Below are positions 19,701-29,295 of a DNA stretch of 64,000 nt, piece by piece. The position numbers and the translations under genes were made by a program. The stretch is from the NCBI GenBank assembly GCA_029242325.1, contig JAQWUD010000022.1:1-64000 (forward strand), given 5' to 3'. Every line of letters starts with the position of its first letter. Position 1 is the stretch's first letter. The notes under the pieces are model-generated. The model was not told where the DNA came from. It saw only the letters and a program-made list of their open reading frames with translations, and searched no databases. Source of the stretch: Luminiphilus sp. (GTDB lineage Bacteria; Pseudomonadota; Gammaproteobacteria; Pseudomonadales; Halieaceae).

Positions 19701-20522
19701 CTCGGCCTGGCTCAGACGGGCGTACAACGGCAGCACGCGCAATCGGTCATTGTGACGAAGCGCGCGAGCCAGCTCTCGGATATCTCGCTCGCCGGGCAAA
19801 AATACCAGCGTATCTCCTCGAGGACCAAAGCGTCCTTGCTCGATCTCGGCGAGCAAGTCGGCAATTTGCTGGCGGACGCCCTCATCCCGATCTTCGGTAT
19901 CCCCCACATAGTGCATCTCAACGGGGTAGGTGCGCCCACTTACCTCGATCACAGGCGCCCCGTTGAAGTGCTCCGAGAAACGTTCCACATCGATGGTCGC
20001 TGAGGTGACGATAACTTTGAGATCCGGTCGTCGCGGCAGCAGTTGTTTTAGATACCCAAGGAGAAAATCGATGTTGAGGCTGCGCTCGTGGGCTTCATCA
20101 ATAATCAGGGTGTCGTAAGCGGTGAGATCCGGATCGTGGGTCAGTTCGGCAAGAAGAATGCCGTCCGTCATCAGCTTGATGGCGGTGGCCTCAGAAACCG
20201 TATCGTTAAAACGGATCTGATAGCCCACCAACCCACCAAGAGAGGTGTTGAGCTCCTCAGCAATACGTTGACCCACCGTGCGAGCGGCAATCCGCCGCGG
20301 CTGTGTGTGACCAATGCGTTGCTGGCGGCCACGCCCCAGATTCAAGCAGATTTTGGGCAATTGGGTGGTTTTACCCGACCCCGTCTCGCCCGCAAGAATC
20401 ACCACCTGATGGTCCTGAATGGCGTTTTCGATATCCCCCCGGCGTTCGCAAACGGGTAGCTGCTCGGGAAAATCGATTTTTTCCGGCACTACGCGTTCGC
20501 GCGCCGGTTGGCTAGTGGTCAT
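16785..20522 (-). CDS. hrpA: ATP-dependent RNA helicase HrpA
   Basis: 1245 aa; GETGSGKTTQLPKICL, TQPRRIAARTVGQRIAEEL, DEAHERSLNIDFLLGYLK, C-terminal DUF3418-like region. Confidence 0.95.
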   Translation of the reverse strand: MTTSQPARERVVPEKIDFPEQLPVCERRGDIENAIQDHQVVILAGETGSGKTTQLPKICLNLGRGRQQRIGHTQPRRIAARTVGQRIAEELNTSLGGLVGYQIRFNDTVSEATAIKLMTDGILLAELTHDPDLTAYDTLIIDEAHERSLNIDFLLGYLKQLLPRRPDLKVIVTSATIDVERFSEHFNGAPVIEVSGRTYPVEMHYVGDTEDRDEGVRQQIADLLAEIEQGRFGPRGDTLVFLPGERDIRELARALRHNDRLRVLPLYARLSQAEQNRVFQSGGAGMRVVLATNVAETSLTVPGIRYVIDPGEARISRYSVRSRLQRLPIEPISQASANQRMGRCGRLSDGVCFRLYSEQDFLGRAAFTDPEIRRTNLAAVVLRMLELGLGEVDRFPFIDPPDPKVVRDGYRLLEELDAVSARGKLTALGRQLARLPVDPRLGRMLLAANELKCLPEVLVIVSAMSIQDPRERPTEKQAQADQAHARFQHPRSDFLAWIALWRYFEEQRQALSQNQLRKLCQREYFAYMRMREWREIHGQLVLACRQLGFRVRPQLPDEEAYEAIHRALLTGLLGNVAQRDEGKEFNATRNRKTVLFPGSGQYKKPPPWMVAGEIIETTQVYARQCAAIEPDWLLRVNPRVLKRHHYEPAWQRRTGRVMAKERVTLYGLTVSDGRRVHFGDIDPETSRTIFISNALVTGNVIKPPLFLKENLSLMRSVEELESRTRRRDLLIEEEALVRFYDERLAPHCVGMTSLIKWLKQDPSREGNLLLKRDQILVRDPGAEVEAQFPPTLNWQGVDYQLRYQFEPGRENDGVSITIPLPLLNRAPRYLFDWLVPGLLRDKCIALIKGLPKSLRKQLVPAPDVVDAALSELIAENADLCAALSQVLKRQRGVQVGTGDWQPGQLEDFYRMNVRVVDATGKLLGQGRDMAALVAEFRTGEPAATTNRENSPERNRVERWDFGELPAVWKSRAAGLEVIAHPAVVAEAQGIAVRLLDYPGEALLAHEEGLVALATKQASQLMKSLRKALFAGNELVLAFAAVEVDRKGLAEDVIAAVAHHSLKAAEPPRSEEAFKAWFDALRSCWHAEAVAVSEQIAQALKAWALARTAVAKLNSDHQESQDDCWRSMSMLLSSATVRYAGGEWLAQYPRYAKAAEHRMSRLNGQYLKDQKALELLVPWLAALSDAEGAYPGLIRLSPEAYQYRWMLEEFRVSLFAQQMKTRLPVSAKRLEQQWQQVQAWMEQNPR

Positions 20523-20538
20523 GCCGTCAGGGCCGCGG

Positions 20539-22215
20539 TCAATCGAGATCGCGCAACTCGCGACGGAGAATTTTACCCACTGCGGTCTTCGGCAACTCTT
20601 CCTTGAAGATCACTGACTTCGGAACCTTGTAACCGGTCAGACCCTCGCGCATGAACTCGCGGACGGCGTCCTCAGTCAGAGCGGGGTTGCTGCGCACAAC
20701 GAACATGCGGATGGCCTCACCCGTGCTCTCACTGCGCAGCCCGATAGCGGCGCATTCCACCACGTCGGGATGCGCGACCAGCACATCCTCAAGCTCATTG
20801 GGATAGACATTAAAGCCCGACACTACAATCATGTCTTTCTTACGATCAACAATCCGCAGGTAGCCATCGGGTTGCACCAGTGCGATATCGCCAGTAGCAA
20901 ACCAGCCGTCGGCATCAATGACCTCGGCGGTGGCCTCAGGCCGCTGCCAATACCCCGCCATGACCTGCGGGCCGCGCACGCAGAGCTCTCCCGCCTCGTC
21001 GAGTCCAAGAGGGTTGCCGTCGTCGTTACGAATCTGAATCTCCGTACCCGGCACGGGCACCCCAATCGTGCCAATCTGCACACCATTGCCCGGATTGGCC
21101 GACACGGTCGGCGACGTCTCCGTCAAGCCGTAGCCTTCGGACACTCTGCACCCCGTGACTTCCTGCCAACGGCCCGCTGCGTCATGGGTCAGCGCCATAC
21201 CCCCAGAGAGGGTGACCTTGAGATTGGAAAAATCGAGGGCGCGAAAGCGATCGTCGTTGCACAGGGCCACGAACAGCGTGTTCAGACCGCAAAATAATGC
21301 GGGCCGATGCTCATCGAACGCCTTGACCACCGAGGGCAAGTCACGCGGGTTCGGCACGAAGGCGGTATGGGCGCCAACTCGCAACGCATACATGGACGCG
21401 GTGAAGGCGTAGATATGGTAGACCGGCAATGGCTGCAAAATCGTGCTGCCCTGCCCGGAAATATCGTGCGTGGTAAAAAAGGTGTCGCTCTGCAACACAT
21501 TGGCGATCAAGTTACCGTGGGTGAGCATCGCGCCTTTGGCGACACCGGTGGTGCCCCCCGTGTATTGCAGCATCGCGAGATCATCGCGATTGAGTATCAC
21601 CGCTTGATAAGGTGTTTTGGCGCCCTGGCGCAGCACATCGTTCAGCTTGAGCGCACCTGGAATAGAAAACGCCGGCACCATGCGCTTGACGTATTTCACC
21701 AAAAAATTAATGAGTGCCCGCTTGGGTTGTGGATGCAAGTCGGCAATTTCGGTGACCACAACCGTCTCTACTCCGGTGCGGGGTAACACCGCAGCAGCTG
21801 TTTGGGCAACATTAGCCTGCACCACCATCACCTTCACACCGGCATCGTTCAACTGATGCTCGAGCTCGCGCTCGGTGTACAGCGGATTGGTGTTCACCAC
21901 CACCATTCCGGCCCGCAGCGCGCCGAGACAAACCACAAGATACTGAATGAGGTTGGGCATCTGAATCGCGACACGGTCACCCCGGTCGAGACCCACCCCA
22001 TGTTGTAGCCAACCCGCGAACGCCGCGGAGAGCCCATCAAGATCGGCGTAGCTAAGTGTGTGCCCGACGCTACTGCATGCGGACTCGCCTCGATAGGTAG
22101 CCAACGCCTCCTCAAACAGCGCCACAATCGAGGGGTAACCGTCGGTAGTGATGTCAGCGGGAATCCCCAATGCGCTGAGCTGCGCCGCGATCGCGCTCCG
22201 GACCGTTTCCGTCAT
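20539..22215 (-). CDS. fadD: Long-chain fatty acid-CoA ligase
   Basis: 558 aa; LQYTGGTTGVAKGAMLTHGN, GYGLTETSP, GWFATGDIALVQPDGYLRIVDRKKDMI. Confidence 0.92.
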   Translation of the reverse strand: MTETVRSAIAAQLSALGIPADITTDGYPSIVALFEEALATYRGESACSSVGHTLSYADLDGLSAAFAGWLQHGVGLDRGDRVAIQMPNLIQYLVVCLGALRAGMVVVNTNPLYTERELEHQLNDAGVKVMVVQANVAQTAAAVLPRTGVETVVVTEIADLHPQPKRALINFLVKYVKRMVPAFSIPGALKLNDVLRQGAKTPYQAVILNRDDLAMLQYTGGTTGVAKGAMLTHGNLIANVLQSDTFFTTHDISGQGSTILQPLPVYHIYAFTASMYALRVGAHTAFVPNPRDLPSVVKAFDEHRPALFCGLNTLFVALCNDDRFRALDFSNLKVTLSGGMALTHDAAGRWQEVTGCRVSEGYGLTETSPTVSANPGNGVQIGTIGVPVPGTEIQIRNDDGNPLGLDEAGELCVRGPQVMAGYWQRPEATAEVIDADGWFATGDIALVQPDGYLRIVDRKKDMIVVSGFNVYPNELEDVLVAHPDVVECAAIGLRSESTGEAIRMFVVRSNPALTEDAVREFMREGLTGYKVPKSVIFKEELPKTAVGKILRRELRDLD

Positions 22216-22317
22216 GGACTTATCTCGGGTAATACAGATGGTTTAGGTATGATGTGGATAGCACGCTGTGGGGTCAACCTCCCCCACCTCCAAAGCCGCA
22301 ACATTGGGAGCTCTCCT

Positions 22318-22815
22318 TTGCAGATCAGCAACCTGACCTTTGACGAAATCGAAATCGGCCATAGTGCTCACTATACCCGTCTTATCACCCACCAGGAGGT
22401 AGAGGCGTTTGCCGCAGTGTCGGGAGATCACAACCCGCTGCATCTCGACCCCGAATACGCTGCCGGCACGCCCTTTGGCGAATGCATTGCTCACGGCATG
22501 CTGACCGGCGCGCTGATCAGTGCCGCCATTGCGATGCAGTTGCCCGGCCCCGGCTCGGTCTACCTGAGCCAGAATATCCAATTCAGAGCACCGGCTTTTC
22601 TTGGCGACACCCTCACCGTAACGCTCACAGTCACTGAAAAACACGCCAAGCGGCCCTGGGTTACGCTGCAATGCGAGGTGACCAATCAGGACGGCAAAGC
22701 CATCGCCCGAGGCGAGGCTCAGGTCGCGGCACCCACCGAAAAAGAAACAGTGACAATTGTGCCGCCGCCCGCCATTCAGCTGTTGGAAGAAGCGCTGCTC
22801 GCCGAGTCGGATTGA
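22318..22815 (+). CDS. phaJ: MaoC-like (R)-specific enoyl-CoA hydratase (PhaJ-like), TTG start proposed
   Basis: FAAVSGDHNPLHLDPEYAAGTPFGECIAHGMLTGALISA hydratase-2 motif; the listed ORF from 22060 runs antisense into fadD, so the start is trimmed. Confidence 0.85.
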   Translation: MQISNLTFDEIEIGHSAHYTRLITHQEVEAFAAVSGDHNPLHLDPEYAAGTPFGECIAHGMLTGALISAAIAMQLPGPGSVYLSQNIQFRAPAFLGDTLTVTLTVTEKHAKRPWVTLQCEVTNQDGKAIARGEAQVAAPTEKETVTIVPPPAIQLLEEALLAESD

Positions 22816-23297
22816 GCAAATTGGTCTGGATCGACGTACATCAATTCAATCAAAACAACCGGCTCTGAGGCCGAGGGAGTCGCTCCCATCATGAGCAGGT
22901 TCGGTACACTCTCTGCCACCACCATTCCCGGCACGCCGAACAGACGGCGCTCTGATGTCGCCTGACCACTCTCGTCCATCATCCGCATGACATTGAGTGA
23001 TCTTTCCTCGTCGCGGAGTACCTCGGTCAGGCCGGAGAGTAATGCGAGGACTGAATCCCTAAAAAGCGAAAAGTTGAGTGCCCCTCTGAACTCAGTGTGA
23101 TCCAGTGTCATGTCGAGCCGCACTTCGCTCTCGTCCTCCATCCGCAGCTGAGTGACTGCCACCCGCTTTGCAGACTCCAACTCCCTGAACAGGCGTTTGC
23201 CAACGGTGCGGGAACAGTCAATCAGCGTCTGGTGTACGACGTTGACGCAAATGGTGGCGAACTGTTCGTCCGTCAAGCTTCGATCACTTGTTGCCAT
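22776..23297 (-). CDS. Hypothetical protein
   Basis: 173-aa ORF MATSDRSLTDEQFATICVNVVHQTLIDCSRTVGKRLFRELE...; fills the gap between phaJ and mnmC; family not recognised. Confidence 0.55.
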   Translation of the reverse strand: MATSDRSLTDEQFATICVNVVHQTLIDCSRTVGKRLFRELESAKRVAVTQLRMEDESEVRLDMTLDHTEFRGALNFSLFRDSVLALLSGLTEVLRDEERSLNVMRMMDESGQATSERRLFGVPGMVVAESVPNLLMMGATPSASEPVVLIELMYVDPDQFAQSDSASSASSNS

Positions 23298-23472
23298 GGG
23301 GTTTCCTGATAGGGTGGTGCCGAAACCGCGATGTTAACGTGCACCGGCGCATGGGCATACCGCCTTTTTCCGACAACGCTACCCTCGGCTGTTTGGTAGA
23401 CTGAGGGTGATGGTTGGCAATAACACCTTTGACCTCTCGGATTGCTCTGAATATTTCTGACTATAACGCCAC

Positions 23473-25479
23473 GTGATCAACCCCACCCAACAAATCTGGC
23501 GGCCCCTTCCCGCTCCGGAACTCGACTGGCGTGACAACGTCCCCGTATCGCGGGCCACAGGCGACATCTACTTTTCAACGAACGACGGCCGTGCGGAATC
23601 TGACTATGTCTTTCTGCAGGGCAATCATCTCAGGGAGCGCTGGCAAGGCCTGGAGGAAGGCAGCCCCTTTACACTGGGGGAAATTGGGGTCGGCACCGGT
23701 TTAAACCTGTGCCTGACACTGGCCGAATGGATACGGCTGCGTCCTGCCGGCGCGTCGCTACGCTACATTGGTATCGAACAGGCGCCTCTCCCCCCCACAC
23801 TGATGAACCGGGCACTGTCTCATTGGCCAGAGCTGGCCTCTGTGGCACAGGCGTTGCTACCACGTTGGCCGGACCCGCTACCGGGCTGTCATCGCAGGAT
23901 CTTTGCTGACTGGGGTGTGACATTGGATCTCTGGTGGGGCGATGCCGGTGAGGCACTCACAGATCTCGCAAGCCATGGCCAGGCGTGGGTTGATGCCTGG
24001 TTTCTCGACGGTTTTTCGCCGGCGCGCGAGCCAGGGCCTTGGTGTGAAACCGTCTACGCCGGCATGGCATCATTAAGCCGATCCGGGGCAACGTTTGCGA
24101 CCTTTACCGCAGCAGGCGATGTAAAACGCGGCCTTACTGCCAAGGGCTTTGACGTGACCATGCGCCCAGGTTTTGGTGACAAACGCGACGCGCTGGCAGG
24201 GGTCTTGGCGGCACGCCGTCCCCTACCTCCCTCTCTTACACCTTGGGATCTCAACCCCAACCCTGGTACAACCGATCCTGTATGCGTCGTGGGAGCAGGG
24301 CTGGCGGGCGCCCATATCGCGCACGCGCTCGCCCATCGTGGCATACCGGTGACCGTGCTGGAGGCACACCGTGTCGCAGAGGGGGGCTCGAGTAATTTGC
24401 AGGGCATCACGTATACACGGCTGTCCCATCGGCACAATCCGCTCACTGATTTTTCACTCGCGGCGTTTAGCTTTGCTACCGACCACTACCGCGGCCTGAT
24501 GGATAACGGCGCGCTGAGTCCTGAGCGTGATGGAAGCTTGGGGGGCTACATTCAGCTGCAGGAAGTTGACGAAACCCTGAACCATCTGGCTGAGGCCCTG
24601 ATGGATGCGCCGGATTTTGCCGCCGTGCTTGATGCGCCGCAGATCGCCGCCATGATCGGTCTGGAACCCCGCTGCGGCGGCGTCCATTACCGACGCGGGG
24701 GCTGGCTCGACCCAAGGGCCGTATGCCGCGCACTACTTGCCCATCCCCTGATCACGGTGAAAGAGCAGTGTGGCCCCGTGACACTGGCCCAAACCAATGC
24801 AGGCACATGGCAAGGGAAGGACGGAGAAGGTAGGACGCTCACCGAGACATCCATCGCAGTATTGGCCACCGCTGCCGGCGTGCGCTCACATCAAGGGCTG
24901 GATTGGTTACCCCTCGCCACGATCCGCGGACAGACAACGCATGTGGCCTCTCCTCCAGCACTGAGCCAGCTCGGGATTGCGCTGTGTGACAAAGGGTACC
25001 TGCCGCCCGCGCGCGAGGGCATGCACTGCCTAGGAGCGAGTTTTGGGCCAGGCGATATTCGGACAGATGAACGTGCAGCCGAGCATGCGCATAATATCGA
25101 CATGATGCATCGTGCGCTGCCCTCGCTGACCCTTACCGCCCCCGATACCGAATGGCAGGGACACGTGGCATTGCGTTGCAACAGCAATGACTACCTGCCC
25201 GTTGTTGGCATGGCACCCAAACTCGCCGCGTTCAACCAGCGCTACGAAACGCTGCGGCATGACCGAAAGCGGATGATTAACGTGCCCGCGGCGATTCTGC
25301 CGGGGCTCGCCATACTCTCAAGCCTGGGCTCGCGTGGACTCACGGCGGCACCACTGGCAGCGCAGATGCTCGCAGATCACTTGCTGGGAGCGCCGCCGGC
25401 GACGCCACGCTATCTACAACGCGCTGTGTCACCTGCCCGATTTGCCGAGCGCGCCCTCAAGCGAGGCGAACCGCTGTGA
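23473..25479 (+). CDS. mnmC: Bifunctional tRNA 5-(aminomethyl)-2-thiouridine methyltransferase / FAD-dependent oxidoreductase MnmC
   Basis: GEIGVGTGLNLCLTLAEW methyltransferase motif; WFLDGFSPAREPGPW; FAD motif VCVVGAGLAGAHIAHALAHRGIPVTVLE. Confidence 0.94.
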   Translation: MINPTQQIWRPLPAPELDWRDNVPVSRATGDIYFSTNDGRAESDYVFLQGNHLRERWQGLEEGSPFTLGEIGVGTGLNLCLTLAEWIRLRPAGASLRYIGIEQAPLPPTLMNRALSHWPELASVAQALLPRWPDPLPGCHRRIFADWGVTLDLWWGDAGEALTDLASHGQAWVDAWFLDGFSPAREPGPWCETVYAGMASLSRSGATFATFTAAGDVKRGLTAKGFDVTMRPGFGDKRDALAGVLAARRPLPPSLTPWDLNPNPGTTDPVCVVGAGLAGAHIAHALAHRGIPVTVLEAHRVAEGGSSNLQGITYTRLSHRHNPLTDFSLAAFSFATDHYRGLMDNGALSPERDGSLGGYIQLQEVDETLNHLAEALMDAPDFAAVLDAPQIAAMIGLEPRCGGVHYRRGGWLDPRAVCRALLAHPLITVKEQCGPVTLAQTNAGTWQGKDGEGRTLTETSIAVLATAAGVRSHQGLDWLPLATIRGQTTHVASPPALSQLGIALCDKGYLPPAREGMHCLGASFGPGDIRTDERAAEHAHNIDMMHRALPSLTLTAPDTEWQGHVALRCNSNDYLPVVGMAPKLAAFNQRYETLRHDRKRMINVPAAILPGLAILSSLGSRGLTAAPLAAQMLADHLLGAPPATPRYLQRAVSPARFAERALKRGEPL

Positions 25480-26297
25480 CGCGACGCCAGGCATCGGTGT
25501 GGCTTGAAATCACTCGCTACTTCATTGGCCTATGCCTGGCCGTGCACTGCCATGGGCTGCTTGCGGAGCAGCATGCAGAGATGTCGGGGGATGCGGTGGT
25601 TCAGTACGACTACCGCGTGCTGTCGAAACAGCGTTTTGACAGAGAGAATTTCACTCAAGGACTGGAAATTCATGATGGCCGACTCTATGTCAGCTCAGGG
25701 CTGTACGGGCGCTCAGCGATTCGCATTTACGCCTTTCCAAAACTTGAGCTGCTACAAACCGTGGCCGTGGATCCGAGGATATTTGCCGAGGGTCTGACCA
25801 TCATCGACAACCGGCTGTTACTACTATCGTGGCGGGAGCGGGTGATGCTGCTCTATTCATTACCGGACATGGCGCTGCTGGGACAGAGCGCGCTGCCGGG
25901 GCAAGGCTGGGGGGCAACACACAGTGGATCCGTGCTGTGGTTCAGCGATGGCTCGGATAAATTATATTCAGCCGACATCAGCAACGGTGGCAAGGTCAAC
26001 ACGCTGCGCGTCACCCTGCACGGTGAGCCACTGCGCCATCTCAATGAACTCGAGTGGGTGCAGGGGGAAATCTGGGCTAATGTATGGCAAACAGATCAGA
26101 TCGCCCGAATTAATCCTGACACTGGCCGCGTAGTGGGTATGATCAACCTGGCGGGACTGCTGGCGAGCAACGATCGGCTTCGCGATACCGACGTGCTCAA
26201 TGGTATCGCGCAAGACCCCGTCTCTGGCGCCATTTGGGTGACCGGAAAACGCTGGCCCTGGCTCTTTGAAATAGCGCTGGAAAAACGCATCCCTTGA
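25476..26297 (+). CDS. Glutaminyl-peptide cyclotransferase (glutamine cyclotransferase family)
   Basis: FTQGLEIHDGRLYVSSGLYGRSAIR, LNELEWVQGEIWANVWQTDQIARINPDTGRV, DVLNGIAQDP; overlaps mnmC by 4 nt. Confidence 0.88.
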   Translation: MTRRQASVWLEITRYFIGLCLAVHCHGLLAEQHAEMSGDAVVQYDYRVLSKQRFDRENFTQGLEIHDGRLYVSSGLYGRSAIRIYAFPKLELLQTVAVDPRIFAEGLTIIDNRLLLLSWRERVMLLYSLPDMALLGQSALPGQGWGATHSGSVLWFSDGSDKLYSADISNGGKVNTLRVTLHGEPLRHLNELEWVQGEIWANVWQTDQIARINPDTGRVVGMINLAGLLASNDRLRDTDVLNGIAQDPVSGAIWVTGKRWPWLFEIALEKRIP

Positions 26298-26325
26298 CCC
26301 CACATTACACTCAACTAACACCCAT

Positions 26326-29295
26326 ATGACAGAAACGGATTCCAACATGACTGAAGCCTCTCGCACATCCGAGACCCACCCTTACCCCAACACATTTGTG
26401 CGACAGCGCGCGGTACCCATACCCAGTATGAATCTGACGGTAGAAGAGTATGTGCATCCGGGGACCGGCGCGGTTCACCTGCACATGGGTGCCGAATCCG
26501 CGGAAAATGTCTTCATGGTGGCCTTGCGAACAGTCCCAGAGGACTCCACAGGCGTGGCACACATCCTCGAGCACACCGCGCTCTGCGGCAGTGAACGCTA
26601 CCCAGTTCGCGATCCGTTTTTCATGATGCTTCGCAGATCGCTCAATACCTTTATGAACGCTTTTACCAGTTCTGACTGGACTGCTTACCCTTTTGCCACT
26701 CAGAATCGCAAGGATTTCGGCAACTTGCTCGACGTCTATCTCGACGCGGTCTTTTTCTCTCGCCTGGACCCCCTCGATTTTGCCCAAGAAGGCCACCGAG
26801 TCGAGTTTGAAAATGACGACGCAACAGCGCCACTGGTCTTTAAAGGCGTGGTGTTTAACGAGATGAAAGGCGCGATGTCCTCCACGCCCTCAGTGCTCTG
26901 GGATCGTCTCTGCCACGAGTTGTTCCCCTCCAACACCTACCACTTCAACAGCGGCGGCGACCCTGAGCGGATTCCCGATCTCACTTATCAGCAACTGCGA
27001 GATTTTTATGCCGAGCACTATCATCCCAGCAACGCGATTTTCCTGACTTTTGGTGACATCCCCGCTGAAGATCATCAGCTCAAGTTCGAATCGGCCGTGT
27101 TGCATCGGTTCCAGGCACTCGGGCGAAAAATTGAGGTCGAGCTGGAGCACACGTTTGCTGCTCCTCGAGCTGCGGTGCACCCCTTTGTCGTCGACCCCGA
27201 GGAGAACGGAGACAATAAAACTCACCTTATAATGGGCTGGAAACTCGGGGAAAGCGCCGACCTTACAGCGATGCTGGAGGCCCAACTGGTGTCCTCGGTA
27301 CTGATGGAAAATAGTGCCTCACCCCTCATGCACTACCTCGAAACCACCGCCCTGGGGACAGCGCCTTCGCCTCTGTGTGGGTTGGAGGAATCGATGCGGG
27401 AAATGGTGTTCTGTTGCGGCATCGAAGGGAGTGAGGCGGCTCATGCAGAGACGTTTGAGCGCGAGGTGCTCGCGTGTATCGAGCAGATTGCCCACAACGG
27501 TGTTGACCCTGACAAGATTGAGGCCATCCTCAGGCAGATCGAGCTGCACCAGCGAGAAGTGAGCGGCGACGGCATGCCTTACGGCCTCAACCTCATGTTG
27601 CGCGCGCTCAGCGCCGCCACGCATTACGGTGACGCGGTGGCCGCGTTGGATCTGGAGCCCGTGATCGCCTCGCTGCGCCAGCGTGTGAAAGATCCCGATT
27701 ACATACCACATCTCATCAAAGCGATGCTTATCGATAACCCTCACCGGGTGCGATTAGTGGTTGAGCCCGACCCCAAGTTGTCGCAGGAGCGTGAGGCCGC
27801 CGAAGCAGCTCGGCTGGCCGAAATGAAATCGACCCTGAGTGGAGAACATACCGCTGAGATTTTGGATCTCGCCACGCGGCTCCGGGACCGGCAGGCACAG
27901 AAAGACGACCCAGACGTGCTGCCCCGCGTGGAGTTGGCGGATATCCCCGCTGAAATACCCTCTCCAGTTCCGGAAATTCAGGAAGGGGACAGCACTCTTT
28001 ATCGCTACACCGCCGGCACCAATGGCCTCGTCTATCAGCAATGGGGGAGCCGGCTACCCGCATTGACAGCTGGCGAGCAAGAGCACTTGCCTCTGCTGAC
28101 AGCGCTCATGGCAGAAGTGGGCGTGGGTGACCTCGACTATCTCGAGGCACAGGATCGACACTCCGCAACGGTTGGCTCCTTGAACGCGTCTGTTAGCAGT
28201 CGCGCCCACCGGGACGACGAGCAATCTGCTGATTCGTACTTTGTGCTGTCCTCCAAAGCACTTGCTGATCGCATCTCACCACAGTTAGAGCTGATGTCTG
28301 ACACCTTGCAAGCCGCGCGCTTTGATGAGCCCTCGCGCATCAGAGATCTGATCAGTCAGATCCGCGCTCGCCGGGATCAGGGGATTACCGGTAACGGCCA
28401 CATGTTGGCCATGAGCGCCGCGTGTTCCGGAATGAGTCCCCTAGCCCGTCGCACCCACGAGCAAGGAGGGCTAGAGGGTATTCGCCGGATGCGCGCATTG
28501 GACGAGGCACTCAATCAGGATGGCGAACTGGAAACCCTTGCCGCATCACTCAGTGCGGTGCACCAAAAGATCGCAGGGGCTGGCGCCCCCGTGCTCTGCA
28601 CGATAGCAGATACACCCAATATCGAGGCCGCCGCTTCGGCGGCTCAATCGATTGTGGCACGGCTGCCAAGGGCCGATCAGGAAACCGGGCGCGCTAGCCC
28701 AATTCGCGAGGCCAAGCACGAAATGTGGGTGACCAATACCCAAGTCAATTTCTGCGCTCGAGCTTACCCCACGGTGCCCTCCGGGCACGCAGACGCTCCA
28801 GTACTTACCGTGCTCGGTGCATTTCTGCGCAATGGGTTTTTACATAGAAGCATTCGCGAGCAAGGTGGCGCCTACGGGGGCGGCGCCAGTCATGACGCTA
28901 ATATCGGTGCCTTTCGATTCTTCTCCTATCGCGACCCGAGATTGCTCGAGACATTGAATGACTTCGATGCATCAGTGCGGTGGCTGTTGGATTCCCGGCA
29001 TGAGCGGCTCGCACTGGAGGAAGCCATCCTCAGTGTGGTGGCGAGCTTGGATAAGCCCGGGTCACCTGCCGGCGAGGCCAAGCGGCATTTTCATGAATGT
29101 TTATTCGGTCGCACGGACGAGCATCGCCGCAGTTTCCGAGCGGGTATTGTGAACACCACGCTTGATGATATGCGCCGGGTGGCTGAGTGCTATCTGCGAC
29201 CGGAAAGTGTCAGCACCGCAGTGGTCACTCATGTCTCCGGAGCGGAAGAAATCCTGGCAGGGGGGCTGACGTTGATACGGCAGGAGCTCCTGTAA
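26326..29295 (+). CDS. M16C insulinase-family metalloprotease (presequence protease PreP-like)
   Basis: 989 aa; HILEHTALCGSERYPVRDPFF inverted zinc motif; GVVFNEMKGAMS; C-terminal REQGGAYGGGA. Confidence 0.93.
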   Translation: MTETDSNMTEASRTSETHPYPNTFVRQRAVPIPSMNLTVEEYVHPGTGAVHLHMGAESAENVFMVALRTVPEDSTGVAHILEHTALCGSERYPVRDPFFMMLRRSLNTFMNAFTSSDWTAYPFATQNRKDFGNLLDVYLDAVFFSRLDPLDFAQEGHRVEFENDDATAPLVFKGVVFNEMKGAMSSTPSVLWDRLCHELFPSNTYHFNSGGDPERIPDLTYQQLRDFYAEHYHPSNAIFLTFGDIPAEDHQLKFESAVLHRFQALGRKIEVELEHTFAAPRAAVHPFVVDPEENGDNKTHLIMGWKLGESADLTAMLEAQLVSSVLMENSASPLMHYLETTALGTAPSPLCGLEESMREMVFCCGIEGSEAAHAETFEREVLACIEQIAHNGVDPDKIEAILRQIELHQREVSGDGMPYGLNLMLRALSAATHYGDAVAALDLEPVIASLRQRVKDPDYIPHLIKAMLIDNPHRVRLVVEPDPKLSQEREAAEAARLAEMKSTLSGEHTAEILDLATRLRDRQAQKDDPDVLPRVELADIPAEIPSPVPEIQEGDSTLYRYTAGTNGLVYQQWGSRLPALTAGEQEHLPLLTALMAEVGVGDLDYLEAQDRHSATVGSLNASVSSRAHRDDEQSADSYFVLSSKALADRISPQLELMSDTLQAARFDEPSRIRDLISQIRARRDQGITGNGHMLAMSAACSGMSPLARRTHEQGGLEGIRRMRALDEALNQDGELETLAASLSAVHQKIAGAGAPVLCTIADTPNIEAAASAAQSIVARLPRADQETGRASPIREAKHEMWVTNTQVNFCARAYPTVPSGHADAPVLTVLGAFLRNGFLHRSIREQGGAYGGGASHDANIGAFRFFSYRDPRLLETLNDFDASVRWLLDSRHERLALEEAILSVVASLDKPGSPAGEAKRHFHECLFGRTDEHRRSFRAGIVNTTLDDMRRVAECYLRPESVSTAVVTHVSGAEEILAGGLTLIRQELL

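Noticed and set aside
20088-20459. 123-aa plus-strand ORF over hrpA, and similar shadows over fadD, mnmC, hscA and iscS
   Set aside because: Antisense to strongly conserved genes; no independent support.
22060-22317. N-terminal extension of the phaJ ORF
   Set aside because: Runs antisense into fadD; homology-like sequence begins at MQISNLTFDEIEIG (TTG 22318).
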